Source of the DNA: Chara braunii
Lineage: Eukaryota; Streptophyta; Charophyceae; Charales; Characeae
Length of the DNA: 44,714 bases
Assembly (NCBI GenBank): GCA_003427395.1
Contig: BFEA01000779.1
Location: 385,392-430,105 of the forward strand
Direction: 5' to 3'
Of this stretch, positions 32,947 to 41,954 are shown piece by piece. Under the pieces are notes generated by a model that worked only from the letters and a program-made list of their open reading frames with translations, was not told where the DNA came from and did not search any database. A program made the position numbers and the translations under genes. The number at the start of each line of letters is the position of its first letter. Within the stretch, counting starts at the first letter, position 1.

Positions 32947-32983
<37 letters not shown>
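32790..32983 (+). mobile_element. SINE-like retroposon, copy A, with (A)36 tail
   Basis: A ~158-bp body starts TAATCCCATCACCCTACAAT, contains GGGAAATTCAGTGACCCTTG, ends GGGATGGTGATGACC, then poly(A) at 32948-32983. It is about 93% identical by eye to copy B at 34898. It has no coding capacity. No clear A/B boxes were seen, so its origin is unknown. Confidence 0.75.
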
Positions 32984-32985
<2 letters not shown>

Positions 32986-33436
32986 AGGTGCTGACACCTA
33001 GAGGAAGTCAGCGGATGTGACGTTTCAAGGGAGGTGCATGCAATCTCCTCACTAGATGGACCAGCCCTAGTCAGTGCTGGCTGCGAAACAGGTGGCTTGG
33101 CGGCCACCCCCTCCCAGAGTTGAAATTGTCTGTGTCCTGGACGAATCGCATGCAGCTCCCCTGCGGCAGCAGAGCTTTTTCTGACAGAGTCATCCTAATG
33201 GCATAATAATGCAGAGAGTTGCGGAAACACCGTCACCACCATCACCGTCAGCAAATGTTTGAAGATGGTGAGCGGAGCTTGACGTTCACAGCTATGTCAG
33301 TAAGGTCATATGGCCGGCATGGTAGTGAGGGTGTGGGTGGGCCCCTTCAGCGCTAAGGGGCAGGGACCCACTGGGGCACGTGCTCCTTTTTTTTTTTTTT
33401 TTTTTTTTTTTTGTTCTTAAGATTTGATCAAATGTC
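32984..33436. other. No gene; poly(T) tract
   Basis: A (T)25 tract near 33388-33412 may be another retrocopy tail on the minus strand. Confidence 0.4.
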
Positions 33437-33940
33437 CTGGGGCCAAGTCCCACTAGCGAAGAGTAAATCGGTGTGTGGCACATTTTTCGGATTTTTCGTT
33501 TTCGTACACGATGACAAGGCATGCTCACAGTAGCACTTGGGAGAATGCATCCAACTGCATTCAGGTCCCAGCAGTGTACCTCAGGTTCAACCCCACACAA
33601 CAGACAGCCTGACACCGTTTTCAGGGGCGCGTCTGGCGGGCTCTGCACACAAACGACGTCGGAAAGAGGCTGGGTGGGAAGCTTCAAAAACACCCCCTGG
33701 GTCAAAAAACCATAAAATTGAAGCTTCCCGCCCAACGAATGTGGCCAACTAAAACAGCAACAAAACATTTCTAAAACATGCTACTGGACGTGGGGCACTT
33801 TGGAAACGGCGGGTTGGGCAAAAATGAGTGGGCGGTCGATGTCCACTGCAATCGGCGGCTCACGTGAGTCACCCCGGGCCGCACGTAGTTGAAAGCCCAG
33901 CCTCGAAGTGTAACTCTTGGCTAGTCGGACTTGGCCCCTG
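33437..33940. mobile_element. 504-bp non-autonomous inverted-repeat transposon
   Basis: Left end CTGGGGCCAAGTCCCACTAG continues GCGAAGAGT. The inverted right end CAGGGGCCAAGTCCGACTAG continues CCAAGAGT. About 28 bp pair with three mismatches. Termini are shared with the 106-bp element at 31477. The interior has no transposase. Flanking 8-mers do not match, so the target duplication has been lost or the ends are slightly misplaced. Confidence 0.7.
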
Positions 33941-34116
33941 GTCTTCCCACTGGTAGGGAAATCTCATGGCCACAATCAAATGACAAAGATGTGTAGGTGC
34001 TTTCTTTGAAAATCTGACGCTCTTAATCAAATGTCCAAGGGCAGCTACTGCGAATGGGAACCACTGGGACTCGTTAGGCTAACCTCAGAATGGCCTGTCC
34101 CTAAAAAGTTGCCTTA

Positions 34117-34154
<38 letters not shown>

Positions 34155-34293
34155 CCTTACTGGTGGCATGGGTACTTTAGTAAAACCAGACTGCCTGCCA
34201 GGGGAAGATTCTGCTCTTTCCTCTTTTTTTTTTATTTTTTTTTATTAAAGGGTGACCATCCCGGCATGAACCGGGCACGCTGGCCCGGAGTAT
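33941..34293. other. No gene; (A)33 run bracketed by GCCTTAC
   Basis: GCCTTAC at 34111-34117 and 34154-34160 flanks a pure (A)33 run plus GAG. It looks like a target-site duplication around a retrocopy reduced to its tail. Confidence 0.5.
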
Positions 34294-34749
34294 GGGCGTC
34301 GTTCGACACTCTTCGGGGACGCGATTCCGAGGATTCCGTCGTTCCACCTGTCCTCGGAGCCGATTTTCGGAACAGAAATGTGAAAACACTCCGAGGACAA
34401 ATCCTTGCGCTCCGAGGATTTCCCAGCCAAATCGTCCTCGGCTCCAAGGGACCTCGCGAGGTCCTTTGGAGCCCGAGGATCCGTGTTTCACGGAGAGGAG
34501 AGGGCATGCACGTAGAGAGACGTTACAACCGAGAATTCTGATCGTGGCGGCACCCTATTGGCTGAAAGCCTGAAGCACAACTTTTTTTCTTTTTTTTTTC
34601 CTTTTTTTTTTTTCTGACATTGCTCCGAGGATGAGTCCTAAAACCGATGCTCGGAGGATGAGTGGAACGAAGACGACAAAAACCCTAAACTTTTCCGAGG
34701 ATTCATCCTCGGAGCCCGAGGATGCCCCGAGGAGTGTGGAACGACGCCC
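34294..34749. mobile_element. 456-bp inverted-repeat element rich in TCCGAGGA motifs
   Basis: Left end GGGCGTCGTTCGACACTC then TTCGGGG pairs with inverted right end GGGCGTCGTTCCACACTC then CTCGGGG (23 of 25). Both sides are flanked by TAT or TA. TCCGAGGA or its complement occurs about seven times exactly, plus variants, on both strands within the element. A GGGC start with a short A/T target recalls PIF/Harbinger-type miniature elements, but that is inference. Open frames inside are artefacts. Confidence 0.7.
34435..34479. repeat. 45-bp loop-less quasi-palindrome
   Basis: TCCTCGGCTCCAAGGGACCT mirrors AGGTCCTTTGGAGCCCGAGG around a central CGCG, with one indel and one mismatch. It could extrude as a cruciform. 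Confidence 0.85.
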
Positions 34750-34830
34750 TATATATATGAAGTTATAAAACGTACATAGATAGAATGCTACTAGAGACCG
34801 GTCAGTGCTTGGGGGTTGCAGGAAGTTTTG

Positions 34831-35095
34831 AGTTGAAGAGCAGCCATTGCCTTTGGTTGTAGTTTTTTTTTTCAAAGACATGAACAGACTATATTTAGTA
34901 ATCCCATCACCCTAGAATTGCAGGTTGGCAAGTTCAATGTTTGAAAGGAAAACAAAGGGAAATTCAGTGACCCTTGACGGTGGGGACCACACAGCGATCC
35001 CTTTTTGACTCCGTGCACTATCACACAAGGGTGGTTAGTTGGGATGGTGATGACAAAAAAAAAAATTAAGTTGACGAGCAGCCATTGCCTACGGT
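34831..35095. repeat. 27-bp direct repeats flanking SINE copy B
   Basis: 34831-34857 and 35069-35095 match at 24 of 27 positions (GAGCAGCCATTGCCT core). They enclose the SINE copy plus ~40 bases upstream, as an aged target-site duplication would, though 27 bp is long for one. Confidence 0.6.
34898..35065 (+). mobile_element. SINE-like retroposon, copy B
   Basis: The body starts GTAATCCCATCACCCTAGAA, ends GGGATGGTGATGAC and is followed by (A)11. It is the same family as copy A; the two copies begin at the same base and have only scattered substitutions. Confidence 0.75.
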
Positions 35096-35183
35096 AAGTG
35101 GCGGCCGCCACACCCCCGAATACACTGTTTAGGGCGTGGACTGTGGCATAGAAGGGAAAGATGAAGACAGATGTCACAGGCTA
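35096..35183. other. Short spacer before the palindromic miniature element
   Basis: CACCCCCGAATACACTG near 35109 resembles part of the terminal repeat of the element that follows, so a further decayed end may lie here. Confidence 0.3.
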
Positions 35184-35287
35184 CTGTCTTCCCCGAACAC
35201 ATCGCACCCTCATTTTGGCTGTATCTGGCTGGAAATGTAGCTCGTATACATTCATTTTTGGGGTGCGTTATGTTTGGGGGAAGACGG
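35184..35287. mobile_element. 104-bp palindromic miniature element, TA-flanked (copy B)
   Basis: Left CTGTCTTCCCCGAACACATC and inverted right CCGTCTTCCCCCAAACATAA form long imperfect inverted repeats. TA lies directly on both sides (35182-35183, 35288-35289). It aligns end to end with 42170-42274, including the centre (GGCTG, CTGGAAATGTAGC). The TA target fits Tc1/mariner-type elements. Confidence 0.75.
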
Positions 35288-35764
35288 TAGGTGGCTCCTA
35301 CATGTTAGGAACACGGGCACACCGGCCACAATTGTATAGGCATTGCCGTTCCAGCGCCTGTCTAGAAATAGGATACATGACGTCAGGGTACCGCACACGA
35401 CTACAACGATTGACTGTCATCATACATGTGAGAACACCGACTTGCATCGGCTATACCTTCATAAATCCTCGCGACCAAAAGAATGCCAATCACATGCTAT
35501 AGCCAGACCTCCGGTGGGCCATCACACTGCCGCATTGAGCAAAATTTTGTTGGGTTCCCACTGTTCCCGCTGTATGGGAAGTCGACGATGGGGCGTGATC
35601 CACAGCAAAGGCGTTTAGCTGTTGCAAGATCTGTTCGACAACAGCTCGCCTTGGCGGTGATGACCTTTCAGTACAGCGCACTGTACGTGACGCATTTCAT
35701 GCGAGAGTCTATTTTCCACCTCTGGTTGCTGTGTCTGTTGCTCATCTGGAAGGGATGGAGGGGA
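35288..35764. other. No recognised coding; possible non-coding part of the Tc1-like element
   Basis: It lies between the TA-flanked miniature element and the transposase relic. No domain was seen in any frame. Confidence 0.3.
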
Positions 35765-36330
35765 TCCGATTATGGGTGCAGCAAGAGGATGTCCCGCGTT
35801 GCATGTGGGACTGAACGGAGAGGATGTGGCGGTTGATGGCATCGGGGACTTTCCATGACAGCTATCTGCAAGCATCGATGAGCCATGGCATGTTGCTGAG
35901 ATGCCAGCAGGAAAGCAGACTGCCGTTCGCAGGTATTTAAACATGGCACGTCAAGGTCACAACTGCATATCTGGCGAGGGATAAGGGGTGGGGGGGGATG
36001 AGGGGGATGAGTGCAAGACATAGGGCCACAGTTCTTTGCAGCAAAGGTTGACATGACTTGACAGTGACCATATCTCCACACTGTCAGGGTGTTTGGAGAG
36101 GAAGTTTTTTGAGGGCTGTACCTGTGTGAAGACACAATGGCATGGCACAGTCACCGTCCTCTGGAGCCGCCCTCTCACATCCATGGCAGAGTCTGTCTGA
36201 TCTACACAGAGAAGTGAGCTGCCTCGCCATGTCCAGCAGAGGGAGGAGCGTCAGCTGAGGAGGGTCAGCTAGATTGTTCTCCGGAGGCTGTAGCGCTTGT
36301 GAGTGCACAATCGCATACTGTTCCTGGCTG
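35765..36330 (-). pseudogene. Tc1-like (DD34E-type) transposase relic
   Basis: Read on the minus strand across frameshifts, pieces appear in Tc1 transposase order. Near 36200 is a decayed segment resembling the DESR region. At about 36110-36014, PCH then KNFLSKHPDSVEIWSLSSHV and KELWPYV correspond to the DNA-PH and WP-SPDLNPIE-LW region. About 55 residues later, at 35855-35765, VPDAINRHILSVQSHMQRG corresponds to the C-terminal IP...I..LV.SM.RR segment. The spacing between the last two is right for the family; the first two are too close, implying a deletion. The N-terminal helix-turn-helix was not found. The catalytic Asp and Glu are lost or unreadable. The TA-flanked miniature element lies nearby. 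Confidence 0.55.
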
Positions 36331-36411
36331 ACCAGACCGAGTGAGATTTGGCCACTTGGTGATAGTAAGAGGTAGCATTTTCCACCAAGTGCACCCAACT
36401 GCTATTATCCC

Positions 36412-36414
<3 letters not shown>

Positions 36415-36483
<69 letters not shown>

Positions 36484-36516
36484 TCGCGGTGTGTGTGTGA
36501 GATGTGTATAAGAGAC

Positions 36517-36565
<49 letters not shown>

Positions 36566-36570
36566 CGTGT
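36415..36570. repeat. (GT)n microsatellite containing sequencing adapter
   Basis: A GT dinucleotide tract, broken at 36481-36518 by GTCTCGCGG and a transposon mosaic end. The tract length is unreliable because of the artefact. Confidence 0.95.
36500..36518 (+). other. Tn5/Nextera mosaic end (assembly artefact)
   Basis: AGATGTGTATAAGAGACAG is the 19-base Nextera mosaic end, present exactly. The GTCTCG at 36481 may be a remnant of the adapter's outer part. This is library sequence, not genome. Confidence 0.95.
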
Positions 36571-36774
36571 TTTAAAAAAAAAAACAAATTCTCTCCCTCA
36601 TTCCATCCACGAATCATAACATTGATAACAAAACATCCATAAAACAAAAAAGGTATAGATAGACAGTATAGTAGAAGATGCAAGGTTGGTCACGTTTGTG
36701 TGTGTGGTTAAGTGCCAAGCACCCACACACCTTGTCTGCCGCCCGAGTGGCACACTTGCACAAATTTATTATTA
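36571..36774. other. No recognisable gene
   Basis: A/T-rich spacer with a GTGTGTGTGG remnant. Confidence 0.35.
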
Positions 36775-36870
36775 TCTCTATATAGTAGATATACACCTAA
36801 AACGAATAGCGGGCCTCGCGTGACGCCCTCCACGGGCCCAGCAGAAACCGCTGGCGGGTGGGACTGTCTC
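36775..36870 (+). mobile_element. Helitron-like 5' end, copy 2
   Basis: Starts TCTCTATATAGTAG after an A, then CACCTAAAACG, then the GC-rich block at 36831-36864 (ACGGGCCCAGCAGAAACC, GGCGGGTGGGAC). The layout is shared with 20744: the block is 52 bases from the start there and 56 here. No 3' end was found. Confidence 0.4.
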
Positions 36871-37840
36871 GGGACTGCACGGTTCATTTTTTTTCCCCGC
36901 AAGCGTCGCTTCTCCAGAATGTTTGAATACAAGTACCATAGCAGGGGTGTCAGGGCACTGTCACGTTTGTCTTCCGTGCGGGGTAGGCCAACTTTTGTGC
37001 TTGGTGTTTCGTTTTGCACAGGACGCTGCGCACACGGTGTTTTCGTTTGGACTAGGTGAATCGCAAATCAGTTTAAATTTACGTCAGAGCATCGAAAGAT
37101 ACATGACCATATTCAGCGTCCTCTGGTGGTTGAACTTCTGCACACCGCACGTAGGGCCTCGCTCCACTACTCACCGGATCTGTAAATCCCGAATGAATCT
37201 TACACCGAACATTTGCCTGTCCTTATTATGTCTGGTCTGTAGGTGTTCTTTCAACATTCTGCAGTCTGAGACTGGTAGTCCTCTGGACCAGCTAGGCCGA
37301 TTCCGGCTTAGCAGCCGTCTCTCAGCTCTGGCACAATTTTTCTGCGCTGCGCCTCGTTTTGGTTCAGCCACAGTTTTTGTCCTGTAGTGAGGACACCTCT
37401 GCTACTCAGCAGAAGACCCTGGATGTCCTCTTGGGACCCAGGCAGGCCATTTTCATGCCAGGACTCAGGGCCAGGATTTGGGCCCGCAACCTGGACCATT
37501 GATTGGCATTACGATCGAACGGCCCAGGGTGCAGACTGGTGGAGGATCAAGTAGGCCCAGCACTCATATAGCTGGGCCAGCCTCCATTTTAGGGGGGCGG
37601 CACTAAGAGAGCTACGTGACTGCGCTGCTGTAGTTCGCAGCATTCTGGGAGTCATGCGGCCACACTGCTAGAGCAGCGTTGAGGAGAGCTCCACTGGAGT
37701 AGAGGTAGAGGAAATAGGAGGTCTGGGAGCAAAGGCCAGGATGGGACTCACCTTGGACGCCATAGCTGGAGATACTCTTTACACTGCTCCGCCTTGCATC
37801 ACAGCTCAAGATGCCGTCTTTTCGCTGGTTAGTATCTGGC
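36871..37840. other. No recognisable gene
   Basis: The frame 36923-37387 (154 codons) has no domain and a Cys/Leu-rich composition. It could be the interior of the putative Helitron or unrelated DNA. Confidence 0.35.
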
Positions 37841-37922
<82 letters not shown>

Positions 37923-37923
37923 N

Positions 37924-38004
<81 letters not shown>

Positions 38005-38057
38005 GTTCTTTCTTCTTCTTCTTCTTCTTCTTCTTCTTCTTCTTCTTCTTCTTCTTC
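37841..38057. repeat. (GA)n followed by (TTC)n microsatellites
   Basis: (GA)n covers 37841-38002 with one N at 37923, and (TTC)n covers about 38010-38057. Open frames across them are artefacts. Confidence 0.95.
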
Positions 38058-38286
38058 TGTCTGCCTGCCTGATTCTGTCCTTCATATCCATCTCTTCTCC
38101 TTCTCTTCTTCTACGAGAGAGAGATTGAGAGCTGAGACTTCGTGACTATTGGGGCGATTGCCCAGACTCGGACATTGTGTTTTTGGACGGCGAGTTTGGG
38201 GATTGTCGAGGAGACTATTCTTTTGAGGGCTATCGAATTGGAGTCTCCGTCTTCTTCCCCGCTTCGATCTTCCTCCCCCTCATTCT
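38058..38286. other. No recognisable gene
   Basis: Pyrimidine-rich flank of the microsatellite, then unique-looking DNA. Confidence 0.35.
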
Positions 38287-38636
38287 GTCTGTGCATGAGT
38301 GTGCAGGCATGTCGGCCATCTTCCATGTGTGGCCACCATGCCCGTTCCTCACCGATGTGATGACGAGTGTATGCACTGTTCCTCGGCCTTGATTGAGTGG
38401 CGATGAGTAGGATCTGTGTATTTTTTCAGTCTTCTGCTGCATGTTCATTGTTGTTTTCCCTGTGCATGTGTGCGGGCACGTCGGCCATTTTTCATGTGTG
38501 GGCTGCCATGCTCATCCCTCACCGATGTAATGATGGGTCTTTGCACCGGTTCTGAGTCTTGATTGAGTGGAGACGAACCAGATCTGCGTACTTTCAGTCT
38601 TCCGCTGCACGGTCATTTGCTGTTTTCGCTTTTGTT
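38287..38636. repeat. ~172-bp tandem duplication
   Basis: TGTGCATGAGTGTGCAGGCA at 38290 recurs as TGTGCATGTGTGCGGGCACG at 38461. Both are followed by GTCGGCCAT, CTCACCGATGT, TTGATTGAGTGG and a CAGTCTTC-GCTGCA block. Moderate divergence implies an older event. Confidence 0.8.
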
Positions 38637-38829
38637 GATCCTTGATTCTGTACCATACCCACCCGCATTGATGGGCAAAATGAGAATGAATCTTCCACTA
38701 GAGTATGGAAAGATACACCTTGGTTCTGCGCCACACCCACCAGGACCTGTGGAGTTAGGTTTCCGTCGTGGCAAGCCGCAGGCCTGCGCTGGCAAGGCCG
38801 AATGTGTGGGTTTCATGGGATCCACAGGT
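38637..38829. other. Short unassigned stretch upstream of the U6 copy
   Basis: No gene recognised. It could be the 5' part of the chimeric retrocopy that ends in U6. Confidence 0.3.
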
Positions 38830-38942
38830 GTCCTTCGGGTGGTTAAGGACATCCATTGAAATTGGAACGAAACTAACAAGAGGAATTAGCATGGCCCCTG
38901 CGATTTCAACGATGGCAAACATAAATTGAGAAATGGCCCTGG
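38830..38942 (+). pseudogene. U6 snRNA-derived sequence with A-rich tail
   Basis: Matches U6 in order: GTCCTTCGGGTGGTTAAGGA (5' stem-loop, enlarged), CATCC, AAATTGGAACGA, ATTAGCATGGCCCCTGCG and ATAAATTGAGAAATGG. The invariant ACAGAGA box is destroyed (it reads ACTAACAAGAGG) and the GATGACACG segment is altered, so it cannot splice. An A/T-rich (AAT)n tail follows, suggesting LINE-type retroposition. There are no upstream pol III elements (USE or TATA) at the usual spacing. Confidence 0.8.
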
Positions 38943-39582
38943 ACCAAGGAAATAATAATAATAATTAATAAAAAGGTCCCGATATGATCTAAGGAAACCC
39001 AGAGAAAGACTATTGTTTTTCCTTCCCTCAAATACAGCGCACCCTAATCATGAATTTGTACAGAAGCTATGTAATTTCGGTGTGACGAAGGGCCTCGCCG
39101 CGCCACTCACCACATGCACAAGAAGAAGAAGAAGAAGAAGAAGAAGAAGAAGAAGAAGAAGAGGAGGAGGAGGAGGAGGAGGAGGAGGAGGAGCAGGAGC
39201 AGGATAGTCAGGTAGTCAGGACACCATACACTGAACATGCCATGAAAGGATGCGGAGGAAAGATAAACGGTAACTCCCGAACGCGACTTGTTCGTCAAAT
39301 GATAATACAGTGAGTGAATCACAGACGAAGTGCAGCTGGCAGCTGGGCCAGGAACTGAACTGCCAGTGAAATGCACAAAATAACCAAACCTGGTACTACA
39401 TGGACTCTAGGCCAATGGTTGGATCTGACACTGTGACAAAATACCCCACATGGGTGGCGGACAACACCCCGACCACACCTGGACGACAGCCAGATGACAC
39501 TTGTCTTTGGAATGTGGACGTCAAATCGGTCATAATATTATTAGGAATTTAGGACGGAAATTACTAATTAGAATGTAGGTAA
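38943..39582. other. No gene; (GAA)n/(GGA)n microsatellite
   Basis: (GAA)n then (GGA)n at 39118-39192. Nothing else was recognised. Confidence 0.5.
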
Positions 39583-39596
39583 GTCTGAGTTTGTAT
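39583..39596 (+). repeat. Target-site duplication, left copy
   Basis: GTCTGAGTTTGTAT. It matches 13 of 14 bases at 41941-41954, directly after the LINE poly(A) tail. Confidence 0.85.
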
Positions 39597-39619
39597 CCCC
39601 TATAGCCTCACCAGAAGAT

Positions 39620-40120
39620 ATGACAGGATTGTTTTGGGTGATGACCAAGGGTTGGAGTCTCAAGTCAGGGCGGAGAAGGCGCAGAGCAGGAGTTGGAACC
39701 AAGGAAGCGAATCACCACAACCCTTATTGGGCAGCCCTGATCCAGCTTTGGAGGAACATCATGCCAACAAAAATTAGGCTGCCACAGTCTAAAGATGAGG
39801 TTTTAAGACAACCACCATTCGGCAACCAATGGGTAAAGGATGAAGGGGATAACCCAGTGCAACTCGACCACAGATGGCTGTCTTGGCCCTTGGGTGAAAA
39901 ATGGGTCACCGTGTGGAAAATCAGTCACATCTGGAATGAAGACAGGAAAGAATGGATGACTGAACAAGAGCTGAGCACAAAGCTGAAGGGGTGCCACAAG
40001 CGAGGTACAAACCTGCAGTATATTATCAATCTTATTCCACAAGCCTGGAAAGATATCTTGAAAGAAGCATTACCATGGAGGACGGGGCGGGGAAATGGGG
40101 AGTTAAGGTACAGGAGTTAA
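39620..40120 (+). pseudogene. LINE ORF2 post-RT fragment
   Basis: The longest open piece (166 codons) of the LINE. Residues ~35-140 contain YWAALIQLWRNIMPTKIRLP, FGNQWVKDEGD, VWKISHIWNEDRKEWM and IPQAWKDILKEALPW. These align with the minus-strand LINE at 17229-17717 (FGNRWITDW, VKDIWDQDSKEWLS, IPLDWVRILRRGPL). The start codon is incidental, because the element is truncated upstream. Confidence 0.75.
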
Positions 40121-40388
40121 TACCAACACGGGCATTTCAGTTTTCCCACATGGTACCAGGGTCCAACAACACAGCCTCCTTTTCACCTCATTTCCGACCT
40201 CAGCATCCGGGCACGGGATGGTTTCTATTTTAAACAAAGATGTGGAATCGGTGCTGCTGGACTTCTTCTTATTGAGGAAAGTGCGAGCAATAGGGTCGGG
40301 CCCAAGGTCATCTTCAGACCGGAAATAGCAGTACGAAACTTAGAGTATGACCCAGCAGAATGGGCTTGGAAAGAAGACAAACAAAAGA

Positions 40389-40500
40389 ATACCTTTCTCG
40401 GCCTTTTGGCTAAGATCAAGAGATCAAGTGTAGGATCTGTTCTGATCAGTTTAATATCTGATCCGTGGTCCATCGGGCCACATAAAAAAAAAAAAAAAAA
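40389..40500 (+). pseudogene. U2 snRNA-derived retrocopy nested in the LINE
   Basis: 40389-40483 matches the 5' half of plant U2: ATACCTTTCTCGGCCTTTTG, GCTAAGATCAAG, GTGTAGGATCTGTTC, AGTTTAATATCTGATC, then GTGGTCCATCGGGCCACAT. It is followed by (A)17. A six-base duplication (AGATCA) lies after the branch-pairing region. The copy ends right after a stem-loop, so it is a truncated U2 with a tail. It interrupts the LINE between WAWKEDK and the segment leading to GYKLLVQT. The related LINE at 44000-44090 reads straight through this point, giving the empty site. Confidence 0.9.
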
Positions 40501-41901
40501 CCCTAAGGTCAAGACCCCTATTCATGCTTATACAGTCAGACTCGGGTACAAGCTCTTAGTCCAAACAAAGGATCCCGACCCTGTAATCAAGAACAGATGG
40601 CGAAAATTGTTAGGCCAGGAAGCGGAAAGTATCAAGCAGATCCCGTGGAGGAAATTTAAGGAGATTAGACCTGTGAGTCAAAATCAGAAGTCTTCAATGG
40701 CTCATCACTTATGCCGCACTACCGGTGAATGAAATGGCTTCATACACGACGTCAAAAGAACGACCCGGCTAGCTCCGATCTCTGCACAATTTGTAGGACT
40801 GATGCACAAGAAGATCTCGTCCACTGCTTTACTCTATTGTACCGAAGCGACTGAGTACTGGGCACGGGCCGCAACCCTTTGGGACTCTCTCTTCCATACT
40901 CCCCTCCCCGATCACCGCATCCAAATTCTTCTCTGGACTAACATCCCTGATCGACTTCAAAAGGCAGAAAAACTCTGGTTCAGCATGCACTGATCAGAAA
41001 GGTGACGCTATGGATCATGTGGAAAGAAAGGTGCAGCCGAACAATCGAAGGACTCTCCAATCCAAGACAAAAAGTATGGGCGGAAACAAGACTTCTGATA
41101 CAAGCAGAAGTGTTATGCAAGTGGCGAAGGTTAAGGCAATCGCTCCCTGAAGATATGGAGCAGCAGGAAGGTATCAGGAAGAATTTCTTTAGGCAATGGC
41201 TGCTGCATGGCAAGGTGGCGGATTTAAGACACGACCGAGTGCACTGGAAGGATTGGCACAACTCAGAAATAAGCAAGGGTTTCCAAAACGTGCAAAGGGA
41301 TTCGGTTTAGAGAATTGATCTTGAGCAAGCATCACAAGAAAGTTTCCCAGGCTTGATGGGAAGGAGCAACGGGAGAGGATGTAAAGGAACACTGACTAGG
41401 AATGAAGGGGGATTATCATAGCATGGAGTCAGGACAAAAGTAAAGAGTGTTTCATATCTGTTCAAAGGTGAGAAGGGGGTCCAGCTTAGGCGGGTGTCGA
41501 AGAGTCTGTGGATGAGGGCTTAGGGTTTAGGGTTCTAGTAACTGTACCCAAATGGGAAGGTAAGGTGGGCCAAAGGGTTGTGGGTCTCATGGGTAGGTTT
41601 GGTAATATGGGGTATAAGGACTAGCTGGGTCACGGGACGAGCTCTTTTTAGGTGATATAGATCTATCTGACAGATCTGGCTATCGGATCTGAGAGGGAAG
41701 AGTGAGACACGGCAAGCTGACAGTCAATCCTCCAGCCAGATGGAGCAATCAATGCTGCTCAGGGGTCCTTCGGCCAGACGGAAGGAACGCGTGGGTGGTT
41801 TATGTTTATTGTAATGTCTATCCTGAGTCCTGACTTGCCGGTGGAATAGGAACCGGACTGTCGCTCCCCAGAATGGAAAGGAGCCAGGACCATAAGGCCC
41901 T

Positions 41902-41940
<39 letters not shown>

Positions 41941-41941
<1 letters not shown>

Positions 41942-41954
41942 TCTGAGTTTCTAT
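41941..41954 (+). repeat. Target-site duplication, right copy
   Basis: GTCTGAGTTTCTAT, partner of 39583-39596. Confidence 0.85.

Larger units (their letters stand above)
39597..41940 (+). mobile_element. 5'-truncated LINE with poly(A) tail and target duplications
   Basis: A complete insertion: 14-bp duplications at both ends, LINE ORF2 C-terminal coding sequence, a 3' untranslated region and (A)33 at 41907-41939. Coding pieces in order are PPFGNQW and WKISHIWNEDRKEWM (39800-39960), LEYDPAEWAWKEDK (40340-40380), an insertion of U2 sequence, GYKLLVQTKDPDP (40545-40580), the zinc-binding CTICRTDAQEDLVH (~40782), and WIMWKERCSR onward to 41310. RT fingers and palm are absent through 5' truncation. 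Stops and frameshifts make it dead. The 3' end reads CCATAAGGCCCTGTTTT before poly(A). Confidence 0.9.

Noticed and set aside
33427-34036. ATCAAATGTCC at both 33427 and 34026, as a possible 11-bp target duplication
   Set aside because: The positions do not coincide with the inverted-repeat ends at 33437/33940, there is no tail next to the second copy, and a similar AATCAAATG occurs at 33977. Probably chance.
34177-34573. Four overlapping Arg-rich frames on both strands
   Set aside because: They are by-products of the repeated TCCGAGGA motif inside the inverted-repeat element.
36415-36570. Regular repeats considered as a CRISPR array (also the ~85-bp satellite at 23735)
   Set aside because: There are no conserved short repeats with unique spacers of fixed length, no cas genes, and the DNA is eukaryotic.
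36923-37387. 154-codon frame after the Helitron-like end
   Set aside because: No Rep, helicase or captured-gene motif could be recognised, and composition is not convincing.
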